Of a DNA stretch of 64,000 nucleotides, positions 25,408 to 32,439 are shown piece after piece. The stretch spans positions 208,929 to 272,928 of the forward strand of contig JAVDPC010000004.1 in assembly GCA_031296915.1 (NCBI GenBank), read 5' to 3'. A program made the position numbers and the translations under genes. A model generated the notes under the pieces. It saw nothing but the letters and a program-made list of their open reading frames with translations, was not told the origin of the DNA and searched no databases. This stretch comes from Cerasicoccus frondis. Its GTDB lineage: Bacteria; Verrucomicrobiota; Verrucomicrobiia; Opitutales; Cerasicoccaceae. Each line of letters opens with the position of its first letter. Position 1 is the first letter of the stretch.

Positions 25408-26880
25408 TTAATACATCTGGAGAGAGTCCACCAAGACGCAGCGGCGGCGGCGGGTAAAGGTGTCGGGCGTCGTGATGCCTTCGCCGGTTGTCGTGGCGAT
25501 GGAGAAGCTGGAGTAGCCCTCGCCGCCGATCCCGAGGCCCGCTGTGCAGGCGCCGTTTTTCACAAACAATGTGGTGTCGAGCGCGCGGGCCATCTTGCCC
25601 ATACTGGTCACGTCGGTGGAGTGGATCATCGCCGAGTGCTTATAGCCGTGCTCGGACTCGACGGCCATTTCGATCGCGTGGTCGATGTCGCGGGCACGGA
25701 TGACAGGCACCATCGGCATCATCTGCTCCTCAACGACAAAGAGGTGATCGGCGTCGGTTTCTGCAAAAAGCATTTCCGTGCCAGCGGGCGCGGACGTGCC
25801 GGCGATTTGCGCAAGCTTGGTCGCATCGGCGCCAACGAGGTCGCGGTTCACGACAGGGTGCGAGCAGCCGCCGCCATCACCCTTGAAGGTGAAGGCAACC
25901 TTGGTCAGGCGATCCAGCTGCGCGGTGTCGAGCTGGAAGGCGCCAGCCTTCTTCAGCGCAGCAATGAACTGGCCGTAAACTTTCTCGACGACGAAGATTT
26001 GCTTCTCGCCGATGCAGAGCAGGTTGTTGTCGAAGGCGGCGCCAAAAATGATATCGCTCGCGGCCTTGTCGAGGTCGGCGGATTCGTCGATAACGACAGG
26101 CGGATTGCCCGGGCCCGCGCAGATCGCGCGCTTACCGCTCTTCATCGCGGCGTTGACCACACCAGGGCCACCGGTCACGCAAAGCAGGTTTACATCGGGC
26201 GATGCACAAAGCTCGTTAAAGCTGTCGAGCGTTGGCTTCTCGATAATGGTCGCAATGTTCTCAATGCCGATCTCGGCTTTGATGCGCTTATTGAATTCGC
26301 GGACTGCCACCGCCGCGCACTTCGCGCCGCCGGGGTGCGCATTGAAGACAACCGTGTTCCCCGCAGCCACCATGCTAACGATGTTGCAAGACAAAGTCGG
26401 GATGGAGTGCGTGACAGGCGTGATCGCGCCGATGACGCCGAAGGGCGTATTCTCTTCCATCGTGATGCCATGGTCACCGCTCATGCCGCGCGGCGCGAGC
26501 CACTCAACGCCGGGCAAATTCGGGATGCCTTCGAGCTTGGCAATCTTGTGCTCCAGGCGGCCAATCTTGGTTTCGGCAAACTCCAGCTCTCCCCACTCGA
26601 CGGCCTTCTCGGCGCACGTGTCCTTAATGATCTTAACGACCTTCGCGCGGCCTTCGATGCCGAGCTTGCGCAGCTTCTTCTGGGCTTCGCGGGCAGCGGC
26701 GGCGGCGTCACTAGCCGTGGTAAAAACGCCGAGGTCACCATTGGCGCAAGCGCCGTTGCAAGAGCAACCACAGTCATCCTTTTTCGATTCAGTCGGCGCA
26801 GCGGCGCCTTGCTCCTGTAGCTTGCGCAGCACATCGGCCACGACGCTCTTCAGGGCGGATTCATCGATTTGCAAACTCAT
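25408..26880 (-). CDS. CoA-acylating aldehyde dehydrogenase of the BMC (EutE/PduP-like)
   Basis: Oxidises lactaldehyde (or propionaldehyde) to the acyl-CoA with NAD. 490 aa. An N-terminal amphipathic helix (DESALKSVVADVLRKLQEQG, ~6-25) is a typical encapsulation peptide. A linker with four Cys (C37, C39, C41, C45: DCGCSCNGAC) follows, then the ALDH fold with the catalytic Cys in NNLLCIGEKQ (~residue 289) and the nucleotide-binding region before it. The C-terminus FTRRRRCVLVDSLQMY is typical of PduP/EutE. It lies centrally in the operon, flanked by BMC-P genes. The Cys-rich linker is not a usual feature that I know of. Confidence 0.93.
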   Translation of the reverse strand: MSLQIDESALKSVVADVLRKLQEQGAAAPTESKKDDCGCSCNGACANGDLGVFTTASDAAAAAREAQKKLRKLGIEGRAKVVKIIKDTCAEKAVEWGELEFAETKIGRLEHKIAKLEGIPNLPGVEWLAPRGMSGDHGITMEENTPFGVIGAITPVTHSIPTLSCNIVSMVAAGNTVVFNAHPGGAKCAAVAVREFNKRIKAEIGIENIATIIEKPTLDSFNELCASPDVNLLCVTGGPGVVNAAMKSGKRAICAGPGNPPVVIDESADLDKAASDIIFGAAFDNNLLCIGEKQIFVVEKVYGQFIAALKKAGAFQLDTAQLDRLTKVAFTFKGDGGGCSHPVVNRDLVGADATKLAQIAGTSAPAGTEMLFAETDADHLFVVEEQMMPMVPVIRARDIDHAIEMAVESEHGYKHSAMIHSTDVTSMGKMARALDTTLFVKNGACTAGLGIGGEGYSSFSIATTTGEGITTPDTFTRRRRCVLVDSLQMY

Positions 26881-26892
26881 GGGGATTTATAA

Positions 26893-26932
26893 AAGGTTCG
26901 AAAAGTGCGAAGGTTGGGAAGTTCGAAAAGTT
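26893..26932. repeat. octamer-type repeats in BMC-P/ALDH spacer
   Basis: Units AGGTTCGAAAAGTGCGAAGG and TTGGGAAGTTCGAAAAGTT repeat the GAARGTTCG theme of the spacers at 24980 and 27700. After them, GCAGAGTTA occurs twice 18 bp apart (26948 and 26966). No strong stem is seen here. Confidence 0.55.
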
Positions 26933-26971
26933 AAGTTGCTTTGTGTTGCAGAGTTACTTTCCGACGCAGAG

Positions 26972-27280
26972 TTATTTGGCCTTGTAGGTTTGCGTGCCGA
27001 GGACATCGACCGTGTCGACGATACCGACGACGGCGCAGTCCACCGGCAGCGGCTTCATACCCTCGGTTGCGCGGGCGGAGCTGCCCTGCACGAAGAGCAC
27101 CATCTCGCCCTTGCCCGCGCCCAGCCCATCCACGGCGACTACCGTATTGGAGCCGTCGCGGAACTTGGTCGGGTCTTCCGGATCGACCAATTGCGGACGC
27201 AGCAGGAGCAGCTTACGCCCCTTCATTTTGTCGTCCTTCTTGGTCGCCACGACGTGGCCGATGACTTTCGCGAGAAACAT
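26972..27280 (-). CDS. BMC-P pentameric shell vertex protein, copy 3
   Basis: A 102-aa EutN/CcmL-family protein: MFLAKVIGHVVATKKDDKMK, core GRKLLLLRPQLVD, Gly turn VDGLGAGKGEMVLFVQGSS, and the late strand VVGIVDTVDV. It is more basic at the N-terminal loop than the other two copies, so the paralogues may occupy different shells or vertices. Confidence 0.92.
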   Translation of the reverse strand: MFLAKVIGHVVATKKDDKMKGRKLLLLRPQLVDPEDPTKFRDGSNTVVAVDGLGAGKGEMVLFVQGSSARATEGMKPLPVDCAVVGIVDTVDVLGTQTYKAK

Positions 27281-27284
27281 AGGG

Positions 27285-27381
27285 AAATTAAAGTGAGCAA
27301 ATTAAAAATTAAAGTTGGAGGCAGTCTTCGGAGGGTGCCCGCGATTGGGAGCAACCCTCTTTAATTTGCTCACTTTAATTT
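27285..27381. repeat. 22-bp perfect inverted repeat in BMC-H/BMC-P spacer
   Basis: AAATTAAAGTGAGCAAATTA(AA) at 27285-27306 is exactly complementary to 27360-27381. A GC-richer loop of 53 nt separates the arms, and the heptamer-like ATTAAAA repeats around both arms extend the similarity. It occupies nearly the whole spacer and would form a very stable mRNA hairpin between two shell genes. Confidence 0.85.
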
Positions 27382-27393
27382 TTAATCTCCAAT

Positions 27394-27690
27394 TTACTTC
27401 TTTGCCTTGGCTGGGGCCGAAGGGAGGACCTTGGCGATTTCGTCTGCCGGGCGGGCGATGACGTGGGCGCTGACCACTTCGCCGAAGGAAGCGGCGGATT
27501 CGGCGCCAGCGTCGAGGGCTGCCTTTACGGCGGCGACGTCGCCAACGATGGTTGCGCTAACGAGGGCGCTGCCGACGCTCTTCATCGGGCCGACGAGCTC
27601 GACGTTGGCGGCCTTGAGCATGGCGTCAACGCCTTGCACGAGCGAGATAAGTCCCTTGGTTTCGAGGAGTCCGATTGCTTGAGATGCCAT
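27394..27690 (-). CDS. BMC-H hexameric shell protein, copy 1
   Basis: A 98-aa single BMC-domain protein starting at ATG 27690 (MASQAIGLLETKGL). The frame is open further upstream, but that part overlaps ackA in another frame and is not coding. The pore segment reads KSVGSALVS (Gly-Ser-Ala at the central pore), followed by the conserved VGDVAAVKAALDAGAESA helix and the VIARP turn. A Lys-rich tail of about 10 residues (APAKAKK) is distinctive. It forms hexagonal facets of the shell. Confidence 0.93.
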   Translation of the reverse strand: MASQAIGLLETKGLISLVQGVDAMLKAANVELVGPMKSVGSALVSATIVGDVAAVKAALDAGAESAASFGEVVSAHVIARPADEIAKVLPSAPAKAKK

Positions 27691-27699
27691 TATATTTAT

Positions 27700-27760
27700 T
27701 GGTTTGAAGGTTGGAAATGTTCGAAGGTTCGAAAGTTGATTGTTCGAAGGTGGAAAGTTA
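27700..27760. repeat. octamer repeats in ackA/BMC-H spacer
   Basis: A run of GAAGGTTG, GAAATGTTC, GAAGGTTC, GAAAGTTG, then TTGTTCGAAGGTGGAAAGTT in the 82-bp spacer. It is the same GAARGTTC theme as the spacers at 24980 and 26893, suggesting one repeat family has expanded in several spacers. Confidence 0.65.
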
Positions 27761-27772
27761 GGTGGTGTTTTT

Positions 27773-28957
27773 TTAAACGGGTTGCGCGGCGAGGAAGCGG
27801 GAAACTTCGCGCGCGATGACCAACTCTTCGTTGGCCGGGATGACGTAGGCTTTGACGCGGGAATTGGCTGCGCTGATTTCGCCTTCGTCGCGGGTGGCGG
27901 CGTTGGCCGCGGGGTCGAGGGTGAGTCCGAATTCTTCGAGGCCGGCGCAGACTGCGGCGCGGAGAGCGGCATTGTTTTCGCCAATGCCGCCGGTAAAGCA
28001 AATCGCATCAAAGCCGCCCATCTTAAAGACGAAGGAGCCGGCCCAGTGGCGAATGCTATCAACGAGGTGGTCGATGGCGAGTTGCGCGCGTTCGTTGCCG
28101 CCTTCGGCTGCTTCGAGCACATCGCGCAGGTCGTTGCTGACTCCGGAAATGCCGAGCAGGCCGCCTTCCTTGGTGAGCTGTCGTTCGCACTCCTCAACGC
28201 TCAGGCCCTGCGTCTTCATCATGTAGGGCACGGCCATGGAATCGAGGTCGCCGACGCGATTGTTTTGCGGCAAGCCGCTCTGCGGAGAGAAGCCCATCGA
28301 TGCGCCAATCGCCACGCCGTTCTTGATGCCCGTTACGGAGCTGCTGCCGCCGAGGTGGCAGGAGATCACGCGCAGCGGTTTGCCGTCGATGGCGGTGTCG
28401 CCCTTTTGGTAAAGCGCTTGCACCTTTGCAGCCACGTCTTCACGGCCGATGAGTTGCGCGGAGCGCTCGGCAATGAACTTATGGCTGGCGCCGTGGAAGC
28501 CATAACGGCGAACCCCGGCATCATGCCAACTTTGCGGCACAGAGTAAATCGACGACGGCTTCGGCACCCACTGATAAAACGCGGTTTCGAAGAGCGCCAC
28601 CCGGATAACGGACGGCATCACCTGCGCAAACATGCGAATGCCGTTGGCGTAAGCCGGGTTGTGCGCAGGAGCAACTTCCTTGAAGCCTTCCAGCGCAGCG
28701 AGCACCTGGTCGTCCGCTTCCACACAACCGCTGAGATCCTTGCCGAGCACGGTCTTAAAACCGACAGCGTCGAGATCGCCTTCGCCGGTTAAGTGGCCGT
28801 CCTTTTCGAGCGTCGCCAGGCAATCTTCGATCACTGGCGCAAAGTCTTCGACACGCTCATAACCGCCCTTGGCCAGCAAGCGTTCAGCGCCGCCCTCTAA
28901 TTGATAGAGGCGGTATTTGAACGACGTGGAGCCGAGGTTGGCGACGAGGATTTTCAT
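27773..28957 (-). CDS. ackA: acetate/propionate-kinase family enzyme of the BMC operon
   Basis: Acyl-phosphate + ADP to acid + ATP, the last step of lactaldehyde (or acetaldehyde/propionaldehyde) oxidation. 394 aa with the ASKHA signatures: MKILVANLGSTSFKYRL (the family consensus has Asn-x-Gly-Ser-S/T-S-x-K), the second signature YGFHGASHK (~151), the phosphate motif CHLGGSSS, and GGIGENN near the C-terminus. Its position between shell genes argues for a role linked to the BMC, probably outside the shell. It has no encapsulation peptide. Confidence 0.92.
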   Translation of the reverse strand: MKILVANLGSTSFKYRLYQLEGGAERLLAKGGYERVEDFAPVIEDCLATLEKDGHLTGEGDLDAVGFKTVLGKDLSGCVEADDQVLAALEGFKEVAPAHNPAYANGIRMFAQVMPSVIRVALFETAFYQWVPKPSSIYSVPQSWHDAGVRRYGFHGASHKFIAERSAQLIGREDVAAKVQALYQKGDTAIDGKPLRVISCHLGGSSSVTGIKNGVAIGASMGFSPQSGLPQNNRVGDLDSMAVPYMMKTQGLSVEECERQLTKEGGLLGISGVSNDLRDVLEAAEGGNERAQLAIDHLVDSIRHWAGSFVFKMGGFDAICFTGGIGENNAALRAAVCAGLEEFGLTLDPAANAATRDEGEISAANSRVKAYVIPANEELVIAREVSRFLAAQPV

Positions 28958-28963
28958 TTTAAG

Positions 28964-29073
28964 AAATGATGAATTCAGAATTATGAATTATGAAATTAGC
29001 ATGCTGACGTGTAGCGGATAACTCTCACGTCTATCCCCTTTCATAATTCAGCATTCATCATTCATCATTCAAA
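28964..29073. repeat. imperfect inverted repeat in BMC-H/ackA spacer
   Basis: The left arm AATGATGAATTCAGAATTAT plus GAATTATGAAA pairs with the right arm (TTTCATAATTCAGCATTCAT plus CATTCATCATT) at about 26 of 31 positions. Both arms consist of GAATTAT/GAATGAT heptamers. It fills the 116-bp spacer. Confidence 0.75.
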
Positions 29074-29352
29074 TTAGCCCATCCAGTTGCCGAGCTTGGC
29101 GAGGTCTTCGTGCGGACGTGGGATGACCTGCACACCGAGCACGTCGCCCACTTGGGAAGCGGCTTCAGCGCCAGCGTCAACGGCAGCCTTAACGGCAGCG
29201 ACGTCGCCCACGAAGAACGCGGTTACGATGCCGGAACCAATTTTGTCCCAGCCGCTCATGGTTACATCCGCCGACTTGAGGGCGGCGTCACAGGCTTCGA
29301 GAAGAGTAATGAAGCCCTTGGTTTCGATCATGCCTACAGCTTGCTTAGCCAT
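29074..29352 (-). CDS. BMC-H hexameric shell protein, copy 2
   Basis: A 92-aa BMC-domain protein (MAKQAVGMIETKGFITLLEA). The pore loop is DKIGSGIVT (canonical Gly-Ser-Gly), followed by FFVGDVAAVKAAVDAGAEAA and VIPRPHEDLAKL with the conserved edge Arg/His/Lys. It is closest to PduA/CcmK-type facets. Only 29 bp separate it from the upstream BMC-H gene, one of the few spacers here without a repeat. Confidence 0.94.
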   Translation of the reverse strand: MAKQAVGMIETKGFITLLEACDAALKSADVTMSGWDKIGSGIVTAFFVGDVAAVKAAVDAGAEAASQVGDVLGVQVIPRPHEDLAKLGNWMG

Positions 29353-29381
29353 TTTGATGTCTTTCTTAAGGTGTTAAAAAT

Positions 29382-29651
29382 TTAGAGTGTGAACTGCTTG
29401 AGCAGGTCGCTGTGCGGGCGGGCCATAACGTTGGAGGAGACGAGCTCGCCAACCTTGTCTGCGGCTTCAGCGCCAGCTTCGACGGCTGCCTTTACGCTGC
29501 CGACGTCGCCCTTGCAGAGGACCGTTAAGAAGCCGCCGCCGATGGATACCTGGCGCACGAGCTCGACGTTCGCGGCCTTAACCATCGCGTCGCTGGCTTC
29601 GACGCTGCCCACGTAACCGCGGGTTTCTACCATTCCGAGTGATTCGCTCAT
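29382..29651 (-). CDS. BMC-H hexameric shell protein, copy 3
   Basis: An 89-aa BMC-domain protein (MSESLGMVETRGYVGSVEAS). Its pore segment is VSIGGGFLTVLCKGDV (Gly-Gly-Gly with a nearby Cys), clearly different from copies 1 and 2, so the facets may have different permeability or a metal or redox site. The conserved SVKAAVEAGAEAAD helix and ARPHSDLLKQ edge are present. Confidence 0.94.
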   Translation of the reverse strand: MSESLGMVETRGYVGSVEASDAMVKAANVELVRQVSIGGGFLTVLCKGDVGSVKAAVEAGAEAADKVGELVSSNVMARPHSDLLKQFTL

Positions 29652-29662
29652 GATTTATTTAT

Positions 29663-29762
29663 GGGTTTGTAAGGTGTGTAGGGTGTGTAAGGTTTGTAGG
29701 GTGAGTAAAGTGGCCTTGGTTTTCGCATTATGCACATTTCCAACATTACTCACGTTACTCAC
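29663..29762. repeat. tandem 9-mers with partly complementary arm in pduL/BMC-H spacer
   Basis: Five exact 9-base steps (GGGTTTGTA, AGGTGTGTA, GGGTGTGTA, AGGTTTGTA, GGGTGAGTA) at 29663-29707. TACTCACGT and TACTCACTA at 29747-29764 form the complementary arm (7 of 9 positions with the last step). It fills the 110-bp spacer. Confidence 0.7.
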
Positions 29763-30430
29763 TATTTGATCAGTTCGACGTGGCTTTCGGGGGTGAGGCC
29801 GCAGGCGTTGCCTTCGTCGGTGTCGATGTGGACCTCGAGTTTAAAGTCGGGCTTCACGCGGACAAAGATTCGGTCAAAGGTCACGCCAAGTTCGCCGCCC
29901 ACGCGCATCTTCATGTAGTCGCCCTGCTTGACGCCGTAATGTGCGGCGTCGTCCGGGTGCATGTGCACGTGGGGCGCGGCGCGGATGACGCCTTCGTCCA
30001 GTTCGAGAAAGCCAGCGGGGCCCATCAGCATACAGCCGGGTGTGCCCTTGATGTCGCCGGATTGGCGAACAGGAATCTTGTAGCCCATCGCAATCGAGTC
30101 CGTGTAAGCGAGCTCGACTTGGTTCAAGTCGCGGCACGGGCCGAGGATGCGGAGGTTCGAAATAACGCGGCTGCGCGGGCCGACCATGGTCACGGATTCT
30201 TCCGCAGCGTATTGGCCCTCTTGGTAAAGCCACTTCATGGGCTTCAGCTCGTGGCCCTTGCCGAAAAGAATCTCCACCGCTTCCGGCGTCAGGTGGCAGT
30301 GACGGGCGCTGACGTTAACCACCAGCGGATTCGGGCCCGAAGACGGCGCAGCCATGCCGAGTTGCGAATAGACACTCTCGCGGACCAGTTTTTCGATTTG
30401 GGAACGGGAAATAGCGGGATTGGCGCTCAC
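29762..30430 (-). CDS. pduL: phosphate acyltransferase PduL
   Basis: Converts acyl-CoA + Pi to acyl-phosphate + CoA, recycling CoA inside the BMC. 222 aa. The N-terminal helix SRSQIEKLVRESVYSQLG (~9-26) is a typical encapsulation peptide. Two PduL beta-barrel domains follow, with zinc-ligand motifs NVSARHCHLTPE (His-x-His) and APHVHMHPDDAAHYGV. It is the first gene of the BMC operon, downstream of a terminator at 30534-30557, so the operon promoter should be in 30431-30530. Confidence 0.94.
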   Translation of the reverse strand: MSANPAISRSQIEKLVRESVYSQLGMAAPSSGPNPLVVNVSARHCHLTPEAVEILFGKGHELKPMKWLYQEGQYAAEESVTMVGPRSRVISNLRILGPCRDLNQVELAYTDSIAMGYKIPVRQSGDIKGTPGCMLMGPAGFLELDEGVIRAAPHVHMHPDDAAHYGVKQGDYMKMRVGGELGVTFDRIFVRVKPDFKLEVHIDTDEGNACGLTPESHVELIK

Positions 30431-30530
30431 TTAATTCGGGGTTTAAATTGGAGGTTTTGAAAAAGTATGACCAAAATCTTCCAAAATCTTCCAAATCGTC
30501 AAGCAAAAAGTTTCATCCGTTCGTCTCAGC
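30431..30530 (-). promoter_or_regulatory. probable BMC operon promoter region with 10-bp direct repeats
   Basis: This 100-bp gap lies between a terminator for the upstream gene and pduL. On the plus strand CCAAAATCTT occurs twice in tandem (30471-30490), followed by CCAAATC. The 10-bp period equals one helix turn, as in protein-binding arrays. On the minus strand a TTGACG (-35-like) precedes these repeats, but the hexamer 17 bp downstream is a poor -10. TTGGAAGA, the core of the repeat read on the other strand, also occurs upstream of the DeoR gene (61646-61653). Operator function is an inference. Confidence 0.35.
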
Positions 30531-30533
30531 AAC

Positions 30534-30557
30534 AAAAAAAGCGCCGCAAAACGACGC
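30534..30557 (-). terminator. intrinsic terminator of the gene at 30583
   Basis: On the minus strand GCGTCG-TTTT-GCGGCGC forms a short GC stem (one T-G pair) followed by seven T residues. It separates the gene at 30583-31089 from the BMC operon. Confidence 0.6.
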
Positions 30558-30582
30558 CAATCGCTCATTCGCTAGAGCAGCT

Positions 30583-31089
30583 TTAAAACACCAATGCGTT
30601 CAGCTCTTCCTGAATGCGCACGAGCGCCATCGGATCGGGATCGCTGGATTGCACGGCGTATTCCTGCTTGGAGCGGACATGCAGGTAGGTTTGCACGCCA
30701 TTCTCCGGACGGCCCTTGGAGCGCAGGATGCGCTTACGCTCCAGAAGCAAGGCCAGCACTTGCTTAAACAGCTCGCGGTCCTCCGCAACCTCTGCGCCAT
30801 CGGCCTCAAACATCGACAGAAACAGCTCTTCGCTCGTGGCCAAGGCATGGGCGCGGGCTTCCTTTTCTTCTTCGCCGCGCGGCTTCACCTCCCGGCCCCA
30901 TCGACCGAGCACGGCCTCTGGACGCGGGAAGTCATCTACTTTGGCGGCAGCGACATCGGCGCGCTGGAGTTGGCCCTCTTCGTCGCGGTAGAGAAAGCAG
31001 ACGACTTCATCGCCGATCTCAAAAGCTTCTCCGGATACGGCGCATTCGCGCGCGAGAGGTTTAATCTGCCAATCCATGACGCTGAGCAT
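30583..31089 (-). CDS. conserved hypothetical protein (starts with MDWQIKP-type domain)
   Basis: 168 aa from ATG 31089 (an AGAAGGGG ribosome-binding-site-like stretch lies 13 bp upstream); a second ATG four codons on is also possible. The opening WQIKPLARECAVSGEAFEIG then GDEVVC suggests a small beta domain with two Cys/Gly turns, followed by a charged helical C-terminal half (EEEKEARAHALATSEELFLS). I recall similar short proteins in Verrucomicrobia and Planctomycetes but cannot assign a function. It sits just upstream of the BMC operon with its own terminator. Confidence 0.6.
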   Translation of the reverse strand: MLSVMDWQIKPLARECAVSGEAFEIGDEVVCFLYRDEEGQLQRADVAAAKVDDFPRPEAVLGRWGREVKPRGEEEKEARAHALATSEELFLSMFEADGAEVAEDRELFKQVLALLLERKRILRSKGRPENGVQTYLHVRSKQEYAVQSSDPDPMALVRIQEELNALVF

Positions 31090-31159
31090 TTTTTCGATTA
31101 AGCCCCTTCTCTCGCAAGGTAAATGTGCGGCTTCCAGCATTTTATAGTCGAGCCAAGCG

Positions 31160-31626
31160 ACTGGTCGCCCATAAATATTTTTCCAAGCGCTCTCTATTAT
31201 TCACCTGACCAGTTACGCATACCCGAACCAGGAGCAGCGTATTCGCAAAGTGAAAACCGCCATGGCCGTCCTAAGTCGCCATCTGGAACCACCCCAAGCC
31301 AAAACGTTGAAAACCAGCATCGGCAGCGGCCACATGAGCGCCTACTTCGGTGAGCAATTTGCCTCTCTGGACAGCTAGGATGCGATCGATAAACGGCAAG
31401 AGTCCGAGGACTACCCAATCGATTCCACCAATTGAAGGCGCTGCTACAGCAGCACACGACTGAGATTTTGGATACGCGCCATCTATTGTGAAGCATCCCA
31501 GCTGATTATCAATATTCGGACAAGCCCGGGCCGTTGAAGCTGGTTAACTGGTTGCCCATGCCAATTCTCAAAAAGCTCACGCATATGATGCCTTCATTCT
31601 TCGTCATGGCTCGTAAACCAGCCTAG
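31160..31626 (+). pseudogene. decayed gene remnants
   Basis: No intact gene lies between 31090 and 31730. Two protein-like but broken stretches are visible. One (31190-31378) reads SIIHLTSYAYPNQEQRIRKV and continues to GEQFASLDS before TAG, with no start codon in frame that looks real. Another (about 31390-31626, other frame) reads RGLPNRFHQLKALLQQ, is cut by TGA after DTRHLL, then continues SDKPGPLKLVNWLPMPILKK to FFVMARKPA and TAG. The latter looks like the C-terminal tail of an enzyme, perhaps a methyltransferase (weak guess). These are probably relics. Confidence 0.35.
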
Positions 31627-31730
31627 ATGAAGCGTATTCGGAGTGCATTATGTGAGTAGCTTTGACTTGCGAAACCAACGTTGTGTGAAAAGGCTATTTG
31701 GATTTGGTGCTTTTCTGCTAAACTCAAACA

Positions 31731-32426
31731 TTGGTGACACATCCCGGGAAAATTTACGCGATTGGCGACGTCCATGGCTGCAGTGACGAACTGCAAGACT
31801 TGCTCGATCTCCTGGAATTAGGTCAGCACGACATGGTTGTTTTTGTGGGCGATCTGATTAACCGCGGCCCCAACTCCAGAGAAGTGCTCCGCATTGCCCG
31901 TGAGCTATCAGGCAGTTATTGCCTACTGGGGAATCACGAACTGCGACTATTGCGCTACCACGAGTCAGAAGACCGATCCATCCTCAAAGACTACGACTGG
32001 GAAACCATCCCCAAACTGACCGACGAAGATTGGCGCTTCATGCGCGAATTTCACCTGAACTTGCATTTCCCTGGGCTGAACACCGTTATCGTCCATGGCG
32101 GCTTCCTGCCCAATGTCCCTTGGGATGAGCAACCAGCAGACGTCGTCACCCAGATTCAGGTCTATAACAAAAAGACAGGCGCCTGGGGCAAGAGAGCAGA
32201 TGTCTCAGGCGGCGAAACCTGGATGAAATACTGGCAGGGACCACCCTTTGTTGTCACCGGCCATACGCCACGATCAAAAGTCATCCGCACCAAATCAGCA
32301 ATCTGTATTGATACTGGTTGCGCATATGGCGGGAAGCTCACCGCCTATGAAATCACCGGCGATAGAATCATCCAAGTAGACGCCCGTAAGACCTACGTGG
32401 AAAAAACGCTCTCCGCTTCAATTTGA
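31731..32426 (+). CDS. metallophosphoesterase (PrpA/ApaH-like phosphatase)
   Basis: A 231-aa calcineurin-like phosphoesterase. The metal-site motifs are in order: GDVHG (13-17), GDLINRGPNS (~40), GNHE (~68), the late His in VHGGFLP (~117) and GHTP (~187). The size and GDLINRGP pattern fit the PrpA/ApaH group (protein Ser/Thr phosphatase or diadenosine tetraphosphatase). The start is TTG 31731 or GTG 31734. Confidence 0.88.
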   Translation: MVTHPGKIYAIGDVHGCSDELQDLLDLLELGQHDMVVFVGDLINRGPNSREVLRIARELSGSYCLLGNHELRLLRYHESEDRSILKDYDWETIPKLTDEDWRFMREFHLNLHFPGLNTVIVHGGFLPNVPWDEQPADVVTQIQVYNKKTGAWGKRADVSGGETWMKYWQGPPFVVTGHTPRSKVIRTKSAICIDTGCAYGGKLTAYEITGDRIIQVDARKTYVEKTLSASI

Positions 32427-32439
32427 TGCAGCGAGCATC

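Noticed and set aside
27691-28197. Upstream extension of BMC-H copy 1
   Set aside because: The Ser/Pro-rich extension lies over ackA in another frame. The BMC domain starts at its own Met (27690), with a normal family length.
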